Source: Alistipes sp.
Lineage (GTDB): Bacteria > Bacteroidota > Bacteroidia > Bacteroidales > Rikenellaceae
Reading direction: 5' to 3'
NCBI GenBank assembly: GCA_017463615.1
Contig: JAFTOU010000012.1
Span: 44,931-108,930, forward strand
Length of the DNA: 64,000 bases
The notes under the pieces were generated by a model. The model had not been told where the DNA came from. It saw only the letters and a program-made list of their open reading frames with translations, and made no database searches. Of this stretch, positions 53,903 through 61,831 are shown piece by piece (the stretch's first letter is position 1; every line of letters begins with the position of its first letter). Position numbers and translations under genes: made by a program.

Positions 53903-55582
53903 TTACTCGTTCTCTGTCAGCTTGCGGTACTTAACGCGCTTTGGTGCGGTATCAAGACCCTGAGCCTTCTTCCACTCCTCGTACTCGGAGTATGAACCCT
54001 CGTAGAAGACAACATTGCCGTCGCCCTCAAACGAGAGGATATGTGTTGCAACACGGTCAAGGAACCAACGGTCGTGCGAGATTACAACAGCACAACCTGC
54101 GAAGTTCTCCAGACCCTCCTCCAATGCACGCAGGGTATTTACATCAATATCGTTGGTAGGCTCATCAAGCAGGATGACATTTCCCTCCTCCTTAAGCGCA
54201 AGGGCGAGGTGCAGTCGGTTACGCTCACCACCCGACAGAACGCCGCACTTCTTCTCCTGGTCTGCACCGGTGAAGTTGAAGCGAGCAACATAGGCACGAG
54301 CATTTACCTGACGGTTGCCCAGTGTGATAAGGTCGCTATTTTGCGAGATAACCTCATAGACGGTCTTCTCAGGGTCAATAGAGGCGTGCTGCTGGTCTAC
54401 ATAGGCGAGTTTCACAGTCTGACCTACGGTAAATGTACCGCTTGTAGGCTGCTCCAGACCCATAATCATACGGAAGAGGGTAGTCTTACCCGTTCCGTTA
54501 GGACCGATAACACCCACGATACCTGCTGGTGGAAGTTGGAAATCAAGACCCTCATAGAGCACGCGGTCACCATAAGCCTTGCTTACACCGTGAGCCTCAA
54601 TTACTACATCGCCCAAACGAGGTCCGTTAGGGATGTAAATCTCCAGCTTCTCCTCCTTCTGCTTTGTATCCTCGTTGAGCATACGGTCGTATGCCGACAG
54701 ACGAGCCTTGCTCTTAGCGCGACGACCCGCAGGTGCCATATTCACCCACTCAAGCTCGCGCTCCAGAGTCTTGCGACGCTTGCTCTCCTGCTTCTCCTCC
54801 AGAGCCATACGGCGAGTCTTCTGCTCCAGCCAGCCAGAGTAGTTACCCTTCCAAGGAATACCCTCGCCACGGTCAAGTTCAAGAATCCAACCAGCTACAT
54901 TATCAAGGAAGTAACGGTCATGGGTTACGGCAATAACGGTACCCTTATACTGCTGCAGGTGCTGCTCCAACCAGTCAATAGACTCAGCGTCAAGGTGGTT
55001 GGTAGGCTCATCCAGAAGCAGTACATCCGGCTGCTGCAACAGCAGACGACACAGAGCCACACGACGACGCTCACCACCCGACAGTACGGCTACACTCTGC
55101 TCTGGGTCTGGACAGCGAAGTGCATCCATAGCACGCTCCAGCACGCTATCAAGCTCCCAGCCGTTTACCTGGTCAATCTTCTCGTAAACCACACCCTGAC
55201 GCTCAATGAGAGCGTTCATCTCGTCGTCAGACATTGGCTCACAGAGCTTCATATTTATCTCCTCGTACTCCTTGAGCAGGGCAACGGTCTCAGCGCAACC
55301 CTCCTCCACAACCTCGCGGACGGTCTTAGAGTTATCCAGCTGAGGCTCCTGCTCCAGATAGCCTACAGAGTAGCCAGGAGAGAATACAACCTCGCCCTGG
55401 AAATTTTTGTCAATACCTGCAATAATTTTCATCAGGGTAGACTTACCCGAGCCGTTGAGACCGATGATACCGATTTTTGCACCATAGAAGAATGAAAGGT
55501 AGATGTTGTTAAGCACCTTTTTCTGATTGGTAAAGGTCTTTGAGACACCAACCATTGAGAAGATAATTTTTTCGTCTGCCAT
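53903..55582 (-). CDS. ettA: Energy-dependent translational throttle protein EttA (ABC-F)
   Basis: The 559-residue protein has two ABC ATPase domains: Walker A GLNGSGKST and GPNGTGKTT, signatures LSGGERRR and LSGGERNR, and Walker B LLLDEPTNHLD and ILLDEPTNDID, joined by the charged linker with RRMALEEKQESKRRK. There are no membrane helices. EttA binds the ribosomal E site and gates elongation according to ATP/ADP. It heads an operon with the DUF4062-TPR gene and hisS. The upstream fold-back element ends 2 bases before its start. Confidence 0.93.
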   Translation of the reverse strand: MADEKIIFSMVGVSKTFTNQKKVLNNIYLSFFYGAKIGIIGLNGSGKSTLMKIIAGIDKNFQGEVVFSPGYSVGYLEQEPQLDNSKTVREVVEEGCAETVALLKEYEEINMKLCEPMSDDEMNALIERQGVVYEKIDQVNGWELDSVLERAMDALRCPDPEQSVAVLSGGERRRVALCRLLLQQPDVLLLDEPTNHLDAESIDWLEQHLQQYKGTVIAVTHDRYFLDNVAGWILELDRGEGIPWKGNYSGWLEQKTRRMALEEKQESKRRKTLERELEWVNMAPAGRRAKSKARLSAYDRMLNEDTKQKEEKLEIYIPNGPRLGDVVIEAHGVSKAYGDRVLYEGLDFQLPPAGIVGVIGPNGTGKTTLFRMIMGLEQPTSGTFTVGQTVKLAYVDQQHASIDPEKTVYEVISQNSDLITLGNRQVNARAYVARFNFTGADQEKKCGVLSGGERNRLHLALALKEEGNVILLDEPTNDIDVNTLRALEEGLENFAGCAVVISHDRWFLDRVATHILSFEGDGNVVFYEGSYSEYEEWKKAQGLDTAPKRVKYRKLTENE

Positions 55583-55584
55583 AA

Positions 55585-55777
55585 AAGGTATGTTCTATAA
55601 ATTAGTTATTATTTTTTCATTTTTGAGTAGATTCTATTGCGGTCGCTTTTGGGACTATTTTGGTCTATTTCGCATCTTTTCGCAGTTACAATAGGCTATT
55701 GCGCCCTTAAAAGAGATGCAAAATAGCCTCAAAATATCCTCCAAAATCGCCTCGTCCTAATTTATAGAACCTACCTT
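55585..55777. repeat. Fold-back repeat element, copy 1 (193 bp), in the ettA leader
   Basis: The ends AAGGTATGTTCTATAAATTA-G (55585-55605) and its inverted partner (55757-55777) match at 20 of 21 positions. The interior also folds on itself: TATTTTG and GCATCTTTT blocks on the left recur inverted on the right, around a CAATAG-G-CTATTG centre, so the whole element can form one long imperfect hairpin. It begins 2 bases upstream of the ettA ATG, and the ettA promoter lies beyond its far end, so it is transcribed as leader. A shorter relative is at 60739 and a lone end at 58459. Confidence 0.8.
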
Positions 55778-55815
55778 AATTGTCGTTATAATACTCGGGG
55801 TACTATATATTTGGG

Positions 55816-55847
55816 CAAAGATAGTAACTTTTAATACATTTTGCAAA
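55816..55847 (-). promoter_or_regulatory. Promoter of ettA operon
   Basis: On the minus strand TTTG (55844-55847), 20 bases, TATCTTTG (55816-55823). This gives an unusually long leader of about 230 bases that contains the fold-back element. On the plus strand TATATTTG at 55806-55813 is a candidate -7 element for rubrerythrin without a well-spaced -33. Confidence 0.65.
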
Positions 55848-55886
55848 GTTTTTGCACCGTAACCACCGAATAAAAAACAAAGTACT

Positions 55887-56465
55887 ATGAAAAGCATCAA
55901 AGGCTCTACAACAGAGCAGAATCTACTCAAGGCATTTGCTGGTGAGAGTCAGGCACGCAACCGCTACTCATTCTTCGCCTCGGTGGCTAAAAAAGAGGGC
56001 TACGAACAGATTGCAGCCACATTCTTAGAGACCGCCGAGCAGGAGAAAGAGCACGCAAAGCGATTCTTCAAATTTATGGAGGGTGGACTGGCGAATATCT
56101 ACGAGGCGACCTATCCCGCAGGAAAGATAGGTACAACAACCGAAAATCTCCTTGCTGCAGCGCTGGGCGAGAAGGAGGAGTGGGATATCCTATATCCGAC
56201 ATTTGCGCAGATGGCAGACGAGGAGGGCTTTATGGAGATATCCGCCGCATTTCGCAACATCGCCACCGTGGAGGCGGAGCACGAGAGGCGATATATGCAG
56301 CTACTGAGTCGCATTACGGCGGGCGACTTCTTCCACCGCAACGAGGAGATATGGTGGCAGTGTCGCAACTGCGGGTATATCGTAAAGCTAAAAGATGCCC
56401 CGAAAATCTGTCCGACCTGCATCCATCCGCAATCATATTTTGAGCCGATGAAGACAAACTATTAA
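55887..56465 (+). CDS. Rubrerythrin
   Basis: The 192-residue protein has the ferritin-like diiron four-helix bundle (FAGESQARNRYSFFA, ETAEQEKEHAKRF, EAEHERRY) and a C-terminal rubredoxin-like iron site with two CxxC pairs (CRNCGY and CPTC). It reduces hydrogen peroxide in the cytoplasm of anaerobes. It is divergent from ettA and ends in a strong terminator. Confidence 0.96.
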   Translation: MKSIKGSTTEQNLLKAFAGESQARNRYSFFASVAKKEGYEQIAATFLETAEQEKEHAKRFFKFMEGGLANIYEATYPAGKIGTTTENLLAAALGEKEEWDILYPTFAQMADEEGFMEISAAFRNIATVEAEHERRYMQLLSRITAGDFFHRNEEIWWQCRNCGYIVKLKDAPKICPTCIHPQSYFEPMKTNY

Positions 56466-56470
56466 AGCAC

Positions 56471-56508
56471 AAAAAGCCCATCTGAGAGTCATCAGGTGGG
56501 CTTTTTTA
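56471..56508 (+). terminator. Terminator of rubrerythrin gene
   Basis: AAGCCCA / TGGGCTT stem with an inner CTGA/TCAG pair, followed by six T. Confidence 0.9.
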
Positions 56509-56562
56509 TTGGCATGTCATTCTGCTATACCCATCGCCATACAGACCATAGCGCACAGATAT

Positions 56563-56593
56563 TTTGCATTTGGAGTAAATTATACTACCTTTG
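56563..56593 (+). promoter_or_regulatory. Promoter of PagL-like gene
   Basis: TTTG (56563-56566), 19 bases, TACCTTTG (56586-56593); leader of about 30 bases. Confidence 0.75.
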
Positions 56594-56628
56594 CGCCGAT
56601 TTTTTGGGTTAGTTATCAGTAAAATTTT

Positions 56629-57909
56629 ATGGTTAATAGAAGATTCCTCACAACATTACTATGTCTACTGCTCTGCAGCGGCATTGCAGCAGCTAAAGAT
56701 GCAAACAAGTTCTACAAGAGCGGCAACGACCGATTCTCATTCAAAGTGCAGCCATTTATGGGCACATATCTTATGCCGAGCAGCAACCTCTCAGAGATCA
56801 ACCCCAATGGCCCTGCAGGCTTGAATTTAGGCGTTGAGTTTCCATCCTCGCAGCAGCGTCCGTGGCAGCAGTATCTGAACAATCCGACCGTAGGTCTGGG
56901 TATGTCGTACATTGACATGGGACACAAGACCATGGGCGAGGGTATTGCCGTATATCCATACATAATGCTCAACGGCTTCCGCTCCCAGTACTTCAACCTC
57001 AAGGTTAAGCTCGGCTCGGGGTTGGTAGCGCTCAGCCAACACTACTACAAGGCCCTTGACGAGCCTATTCCAAACAAGACATTTGCAACCACACTAAACG
57101 CCTATCTTACTGGAGGTCTGAACCTTGAGTTCCCGATAACGCGCAACATTACACTCAACGGCGAGCTGGGCTTCTTCCACATGAGCAACGGCCGTACTCG
57201 CGAGCCGAATAAGGGTGCAAATGTCCTCTACGGAGGTGTCGGCTTGGTGGCAACCATAAACCCTACCGCTGAGGATGAGCGACAGCCGATTACATTCCCC
57301 GACCTGCCATACAAGTGGAGCCTGAACATCACTGCCGCCTCGGGAGTGCACGCGGCGGATAGAACAGATGCAAACCGTTTTGCTATCTTCTCGTTCCATG
57401 TGGGTGCGATATACAACACCTGCAACTGGCACGGCATTGGTCTGGGTGCAGACCTATTCTACAACGATGCCATAGGTAACCCAATGACCAACAGAGGTAT
57501 GTATCGCATAACTAATGAGAGATGGCGTCGTATGCGTGGTGGTCTATCGCTGAATAACGAGTTCAAGTTCGGTAACTTCACAGCTATGCTTGACTGGGGT
57601 GTATACCTCTTCAACCCCGTGCGTAACCTATACGCCAACGACCATCCAATATACGGTCAGGGTCGCCGTCCTCTATTCTACAAGTCGGAGGGTACGGGTA
57701 CAGACGAGCGATTCCACTACATCCGCTTCGGTATCAAGTATCGCGTCTACGACAACATCCACCTGCAGGCGCTCGCTAAGACCCATATGCACATCTGCGA
57801 GCTGATAGAGTTCGGTATAAGCTATCAAATTCCGTTTGTTCATAAGGGTAAGCGCATAAACAACAAAAAGATTTTCCACCACCGTCGCAACTGGTGGAAG
57901 GAGTACTAA
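56629..57909 (+). CDS. PagL-like acyloxyacyl hydrolase / lipid A deacylase family outer membrane protein
   Basis: The 426-residue protein has a signal peptide (cleavage near GIAAAKD) and a beta-barrel pattern. GFFHMSNGRTREPNKGAN (about 181-198) contains the His 184 and Ser 186 and the N-x-G-x-N pattern of the PagL lipid A 3-O-deacylase site. Bacteroidetes members are longer than PagL of Pseudomonas, as here. It would remove acyl chains from lipid A at the outer membrane. It has its own promoter and terminator. Confidence 0.85.
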   Translation: MVNRRFLTTLLCLLLCSGIAAAKDANKFYKSGNDRFSFKVQPFMGTYLMPSSNLSEINPNGPAGLNLGVEFPSSQQRPWQQYLNNPTVGLGMSYIDMGHKTMGEGIAVYPYIMLNGFRSQYFNLKVKLGSGLVALSQHYYKALDEPIPNKTFATTLNAYLTGGLNLEFPITRNITLNGELGFFHMSNGRTREPNKGANVLYGGVGLVATINPTAEDERQPITFPDLPYKWSLNITAASGVHAADRTDANRFAIFSFHVGAIYNTCNWHGIGLGADLFYNDAIGNPMTNRGMYRITNERWRRMRGGLSLNNEFKFGNFTAMLDWGVYLFNPVRNLYANDHPIYGQGRRPLFYKSEGTGTDERFHYIRFGIKYRVYDNIHLQALAKTHMHICELIEFGISYQIPFVHKGKRINNKKIFHHRRNWWKEY

Positions 57910-57947
57910 AAAAAGTAGGGCTGTTTTGTAACAGTCCTACTTTTTTT
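57910..57947 (+). terminator. Bidirectional terminator after PagL-like gene
   Basis: AAAAAGTAGG-CTGTT / AACAG-CCTACTTTTT with loop TTGT and a long T run on each strand. Confidence 0.9.
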
Positions 57948-58012
57948 GAGAGCGCAGCGAGGGAAGATGTTATTGCCACGCTCTCGCCTAATAAAAAACC
58001 TATCGTAAAACT

Positions 58013-58456
58013 CTACTTGTACTGAGCAACCTTGCGTGCCTCGCGAGAGATACGGTCCTCAATACGATAAAGTTTCTCTACCTGAAGAGGCTCAATAACC
58101 TCTGCAAAAATCCACAGATACTTCTGCTTCACAGACGATGTGTTGATGGTGTTAGAGAGGCGGGTAGCTGCAACCTTGAGTGCATTCTCGTTTGTCAGCT
58201 CCTCCTTGCGCACCTTAGCACCTTTGTTGTCTGCGACCTTGGCAATAGTCTTGCGATACTCGCGGTATACCGGTTCAAAGGCAACATACTGTACATCAGT
58301 GAGTTTCAGTTCATCCTTAAGCATCTGCAGACGGGTGTTCATCAACTCCTCGTGCTTCGCTTTATTAACCTCCTTAGGGTTCTTCGCCTGCGCCAGCGCA
58401 TCCTGCGCAAATAGTGCCATCACGGCAAAAATTGCTACATAAATAATCTTTTTCAT
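58013..58456 (-). CDS. Spy/CpxP-like periplasmic protein
   Basis: The 147-residue product has a signal peptide (cleavage near ALAQA) and is helical, with the motif ELKLTDVQY resembling LTxxQ of Spy/CpxP chaperones. Such small proteins buffer envelope stress by binding unfolded proteins. It follows an ECF sigma factor and a small membrane protein, suggesting an envelope stress regulon. A lone copy of the fold-back element end lies 2 bases upstream of its start. Confidence 0.7.
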   Translation of the reverse strand: MKKIIYVAIFAVMALFAQDALAQAKNPKEVNKAKHEELMNTRLQMLKDELKLTDVQYVAFEPVYREYRKTIAKVADNKGAKVRKEELTNENALKVAATRLSNTINTSSVKQKYLWIFAEVIEPLQVEKLYRIEDRISREARKVAQYK

Positions 58457-58458
58457 AA

Positions 58459-58479
58459 AAGGTATGTTCTATAAATTAG
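58459..58479. repeat. Lone terminal repeat of the fold-back element family
   Basis: The same end as copy 1 (GGTATGTTCTATAAATTAG) lies 2 bases before the Spy-like gene start. No inverted partner follows; the next gene stops at 58487. Confidence 0.75.
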
Positions 58480-58486
58480 TAATTAG

Positions 58487-58804
58487 TTATAACAAAGTCA
58501 TATCTTCTGCATACTCAACCATATCGGCAGAGAGTTCATAGAGCGCATCCTCTGGCGCCTCTGCCACAAGCTCCATAAACTGCTCGTAGTATGTAGGCTC
58601 CGTAAGCTCCATATATCCCAGCACCACAAAGCAGAGCACCACCGCCACAGCAAACGAGAGCGACCAACGCAACACTCGCGCACCTTTATTACTCTTTGCC
58701 TGCTGCCCCCTAACCGCTGCGCAGGCACGAATCTTCATTCGTTCCATAGCGCCATCCTCAAGGCGGTAGGGCATACTCTTCATTCTATCCATATCGTTAC
58801 TCAT
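58487..58804 (-). CDS. Small single-helix membrane protein (possible anti-sigma factor)
   Basis: The 105-residue protein has a basic, Met-rich N-terminal half (about 1-43), one membrane helix (about 46-65) and an acidic C-terminal tail. It overlaps the ECF sigma gene by 8 bases. The topology of a cytoplasmic N terminus and a short external tail fits an anti-sigma factor or modulator, but there is no recognisable zinc anti-sigma motif. Confidence 0.6.
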   Translation of the reverse strand: MSNDMDRMKSMPYRLEDGAMERMKIRACAAVRGQQAKSNKGARVLRWSLSFAVAVVLCFVVLGYMELTEPTYYEQFMELVAEAPEDALYELSADMVEYAEDMTLL

Positions 58805-59357
58805 AATCTAACTGGCTTACTAACTGTTTAATACGCTTGGCTGCGTAGTGGTAATTTGTCTTTAGTGTTGCAACACTCTGACCCGTAATCTGCGAAATCT
58901 CCTCAAACGACAACTCGTCGTAGTATCGCATATTAAAGACCAGCTTCTGCTTCATCGGCAGTGCCAATATCGCCCGCTGGAGCTTTATGGCAATCTGGTC
59001 GGCACTCGGGTCAATCTCCGCCTCAAAATCGGAGACAAGGGTGTTTGACAGCGAGTCTAACGAGGCAAAAATATGTTTTCTTCTACGCTTGAGAGCCTTG
59101 AGAGCCACCGTGGTTGCAATCTTATAGAGCCACGCCACCAACGAACTCTCCGTCTCGCCCCTGAAACCACCCACTGCCGAGTATGCCGTAACGAAGGTAT
59201 CCTGCAGGGCATCCTCCGCCTCCTCGTGTTGCACGACAATACGGCGTATATGCCAGTAGAGTCGCTCGCTGTATCGCTCAATTACAACCTCAAACGCCCT
59301 AACCGCATACTGCTCCGACTTCAGAGTGTTGATAATTTGAGTTATATCAGCATTCAT
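58797..59357 (-). CDS. ECF-type RNA polymerase sigma factor
   Basis: The 186-residue protein has region 2 (FEVVIERYSERLYWHIRRIV ... EEAEDALQDTFVTAYSAV) and region 4 (MRYYDELSFEEISQITGQSVATLKTNYHYAAKRI). It directs RNA polymerase to a stress-type regulon, probably including its own operon with the membrane protein and the Spy-like protein. The ATG at 59357 is chosen over a TTG at 59366. A 47-base gap separates it from capA. Confidence 0.92.
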   Translation of the reverse strand: MNADITQIINTLKSEQYAVRAFEVVIERYSERLYWHIRRIVVQHEEAEDALQDTFVTAYSAVGGFRGETESSLVAWLYKIATTVALKALKRRRKHIFASLDSLSNTLVSDFEAEIDPSADQIAIKLQRAILALPMKQKLVFNMRYYDELSFEEISQITGQSVATLKTNYHYAAKRIKQLVSQLDYE

Positions 59358-59404
59358 AACTTGCAAGCGATTTCACCTTATTAGATACGCAATGTGGGCA
59401 AAGG

Positions 59405-60457
59405 TTAAAAAATCTTCGCACAATTTGTCATAAAATTTTTGTAAGCCGCACGCTCGTCGGCTCTCAGAGAGATAGTATCGCCAACAGATTTCGGCAATAC
59501 CGTATAGTCGCAGTGGCGCACCCAGACAGGCACAATATCCACCCAGAATTGGCAATCATCACCATCCTTAACAACCTCCAACTGGGCTATAATGCCGCCA
59601 TCGCTGCCCGCCGTGCGCTGGTTGGAGATAAAGTTGCCGAGGGAGTAGAGCGTAACAGCACGCTTCGTCACCTCAGCCCCCTGAACGACATGGGGATGCG
59701 AGCCGATAACAACCTGACAGCCATCACGATGCAACACATCCGCCACCGTGCGTTGCTCTCTACTTGTGCGCATTGAATACTCCGCACCCCAGTGCAGAAA
59801 GGCGATGGTGCAGTCCGCATCCTTACATCGCGCAATATCCGCCTTCATCTGCAGTGTATCAAGCAGGTTTACCAAAGTCCCCTTCGGGGTAGGAATACCG
59901 TTTGTGCCGTAGGTGTAGGAGAGCAGAGCAAGGCGAATGCCATTGCGGTTGATTATCAACGGGTTGCGGTTGGTATAGTCCGTACTATCACGAAAAGTTC
60001 CAGTGCTCTGTATGCCGTTGCGGGCAAGTATCTCTATCGTAGAGGCAACGCCCTTAGCGCCTGCATCTAAGGCGTGATTGTTTGCCGTAACAGCCACATC
60101 TACGCCCGCATCGGCGAGAGCCTCAGCAAGCTCGGCAGGGGCGCGAAAAGCAGGGTAGCCGCTATATGGCGCGGTGTCGGATAGGGTAGTCTCAAGATTT
60201 ACAATAGCGAGGTCGGCAGCCTCAAAAATAGGCTTTATATACCTAAAGCAAGGCTTGAAGTCGTAACCACTACCTCGCTTTGCTTTAGATACTTGCGGCG
60301 AGTGCGCCATAACATCGCCCGCAAAGATAATCTTCAGGCGCTGCAGTGGCTCTGCTTGTCCGAATTGGGGCGGCTCAGGCTCAATAAAAGCGACCACGTA
60401 CCACAGCGACAGCAGTGATGCACAGACCAAATAGAGTATCGGACAAAGACTTCTCAA
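59405..60457 (-). CDS. CapA/PgsA-family protein
   Basis: The 350-residue protein has an N-terminal membrane anchor (about 7-25) and a calcineurin-like CapA fold with FAGDVMAHSPQ, NLETTLS, TANNHALDAG and LHWGAEYS plus GSHPHVVQG. Family members act in poly-gamma-glutamate synthesis in some bacteria, but the Bacteroidetes proteins are widely distributed and uncharacterised. It overlaps the DUF4491 gene by 4 bases. Confidence 0.88.
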   Translation of the reverse strand: MRSLCPILYLVCASLLSLWYVVAFIEPEPPQFGQAEPLQRLKIIFAGDVMAHSPQVSKAKRGSGYDFKPCFRYIKPIFEAADLAIVNLETTLSDTAPYSGYPAFRAPAELAEALADAGVDVAVTANNHALDAGAKGVASTIEILARNGIQSTGTFRDSTDYTNRNPLIINRNGIRLALLSYTYGTNGIPTPKGTLVNLLDTLQMKADIARCKDADCTIAFLHWGAEYSMRTSREQRTVADVLHRDGCQVVIGSHPHVVQGAEVTKRAVTLYSLGNFISNQRTAGSDGGIIAQLEVVKDGDDCQFWVDIVPVWVRHCDYTVLPKSVGDTISLRADERAAYKNFMTNCAKIF

Positions 60458-60738
60458 TCTCTCTTCTCTCGTTTAGGAAACCAACCCCTTCTCACTCGCT
60501 CGCGCTGCTCAAATAGCTCGCCAATGCTCCAGAACGACGACGCGCCCCAAACAGCCAGCAGGGTAGACCACAGCACATCTGCTATCATCAACGACCCTAC
60601 AACCGCAGCTAAACCCATCAGCGCAAACACCCACCAGCACTTAACGCCAAAGTAGTACTCGCTCTTGATAACAATGGGATGAAACAACCCGATAATCAAA
60701 AACGTCGCAACACCTATAATCAAACCTGTAAAGTACAT
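60454..60738 (-). CDS. DUF4491 family membrane protein
   Basis: The 94-residue protein starts MYFTGLIIGVATFLIIGLFHP, with three predicted membrane helices and a conserved WSIGELFEQRERVRRGWFP tail, matching DUF4491. Function unknown. A fold-back element (copy 2) abuts its start codon. Confidence 0.88.
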   Translation of the reverse strand: MYFTGLIIGVATFLIIGLFHPIVIKSEYYFGVKCWWVFALMGLAAVVGSLMIADVLWSTLLAVWGASSFWSIGELFEQRERVRRGWFPKREKRD

Positions 60739-60843
60739 AAGGAATGTTCTATAAATTAGTAAATTCGTTATCGTTTTGAGTAGATTCTATCGCGGGCACT
60801 TTGCGGCTTAAATTGCCTCGCCCTAATTTATAGAACCTCCCTT
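60739..60843. repeat. Fold-back repeat element, copy 2 (105 bp), in the DUF4491 leader
   Basis: Ends GGAATGTTCTATAAATTAG (from 60739) and CTAATTTATAGAACCTCCC (to 60843) are inverted repeats with two mismatches. The interior shares GAGTAGATTCTAT and TTGCCTCG-CCTAA blocks with copy 1 but lacks its central hairpin. It directly touches the DUF4491 start codon. Confidence 0.78.
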
Positions 60844-60860
60844 TATCAAATAATTTTCGG

Positions 60861-60891
60861 TAAAGGTATACAAAATTTCACAAACAGCCAA
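60861..60891 (-). promoter_or_regulatory. Probable promoter of DUF4491-capA operon
   Basis: On the minus strand TTG (60889-60891), 20 bases, TACCTTTA (60861-60868). It lies beyond the far end of fold-back copy 2, so the element would be transcribed. Confidence 0.45.
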
Positions 60892-60903
60892 CTCCGCATA
60901 CTA

Positions 60904-60934
60904 TTGCTCATTTGCAAAACTTTTTCTAATTTTG
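60904..60934 (+). promoter_or_regulatory. Probable promoter of the 6S-like RNA
   Basis: TTG (60904-60906), 20 bases, TAATTTTG (60927-60934). The transcript would start near 60940 with a TGTCGCG / CGCGACA hairpin (60938-60962). Confidence 0.5.
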
Positions 60935-60999
60935 TGGTGTCGCGAGCAATTTCCACGCGACAGACATATTTTGATGAAAGTGTATTAGCTTTTATCCTT

Positions 61000-61148
61000 G
61001 ACACGAAATCTGGAAAATTTCATTATCACAAGGGGAGCAACACACTCGTCACTCCGTATTGTATAGTCTGGGGTGCTTTTTGCCCTATGCTCAATACGAG
61101 TGTGGGGTATTGTTTATTTGTGATAAGGGCATTCCAGAGCCTCGTGTC
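61000..61148 (+). ncRNA. ssrS: Candidate 6S RNA
   Basis: About 149 bases fold into one long hairpin with the 6S plan. The closing stem is GACACGA / TCGTGTC, then CTGG / CCAG and TTATCACAA / TTGTGATAA; a large central bubble (GGGGAGCAAC opposite GGGGTATTGTTTAT) follows; then a terminal stem ACACTC...GTATTG / CAATACGAGTGT and an apical loop with ATAG / CTAT. 6S RNA binds the housekeeping RNA polymerase through such a bubble. The ends and length are approximate and no terminator is obvious. The overlapping open frame on the plus strand does not look like a protein. Confidence 0.55.
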
Positions 61149-61229
61149 AGATAAACTAATCAGTTCCACACTTTCTTTTTATATTAACTGCACATTCGGA
61201 GTTGGTGGGCAAAATAAACATAAATAGTT

Positions 61230-61360
61230 ATGGGATTTTTTGATTTTCATCCAGATTTATTTGGCGACTAATAGCTAGCGGAAAAGGCGCTGGGTTTGAC
61301 ATTCTCACATCCTTAATAATCGCTATTATCACATTGACAATTGGAATATTAATAAAATAA
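61230..61360 (+). pseudogene. Possible decayed small gene
   Basis: An ATG at 61230 opens MGFFDFHPDLFGD and stops at once; in another frame the sequence continues SGKGAGFDILTSLIIAIITLTIGILIK to a stop at 61358-61360, which would be a membrane helix. This looks like a short membrane protein gene broken by a frameshift, but it could be chance in AT-rich DNA. Confidence 0.35.
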
Positions 61361-61371
61361 ATTAATATAAT

Positions 61372-61824
61372 ATGAACATATTACGTTGGATAATAAGTGC
61401 TCCTATTTCAATCGCTATCTGGGGATTGTTATGTATTGTTATAGAGTGGCTTCTTGGTTGGATTTTTAAAATCCTCTACTATATCATGTTTTGGGGTACT
61501 CGATATGATGTTCCTAAGTTTTTTGATTGGGAATATAAACTTCAAGATTTTAAAAATTTCATATTCATAACTTGCTTTAGTACATTAATTAGCGCTGTCA
61601 TTTCTGGTATTATTGGAGGCTTGATATGTCCTAAAAATCATAGCGTCGCAACAACTTGGCTATTTGGTATCATTATTATACCAATACTAATTTTTAGTTG
61701 CGTAGCATTTTGGGATACCGAACATTGGTTTTATTCTTCAGTTTGGATTATAGATATGATTATATCGGGAATCTTGTTTGTAGCAGGTGCCGTTGGTGCT
61801 AATTCCGCTTTAAAAAATAATTAA
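61372..61824 (+). CDS. Hypothetical four-helix membrane protein
   Basis: The 150-residue protein has about four membrane helices (roughly 8-40, 62-87, 93-113 and 123-145) and is rich in Ile and Trp. I do not recognise it. The DNA is clearly more AT-rich than the neighbours, and codons such as AAA, ATT and TTT dominate, which suggests recent transfer. It lies 7 bases before the next small gene. Confidence 0.6.
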   Translation: MNILRWIISAPISIAIWGLLCIVIEWLLGWIFKILYYIMFWGTRYDVPKFFDWEYKLQDFKNFIFITCFSTLISAVISGIIGGLICPKNHSVATTWLFGIIIIPILIFSCVAFWDTEHWFYSSVWIIDMIISGILFVAGAVGANSALKNN

Positions 61825-61831
61825 TTATCGT

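Noticed and set aside
54041-55495. Open frame of 484 codons opposite ettA
   Set aside because: Both ABC domains on the other strand are intact; this frame is a by-product of codon bias.
60904-61227. Open frame of 107 codons on the plus strand
   Set aside because: It overlaps a promoter and the 6S-like hairpin, has no start context and no protein-like pattern.
61230-61271. 13-codon open frame as a leader peptide for the following membrane protein gene
   Set aside because: No attenuator structure follows; a decayed gene explains it better.
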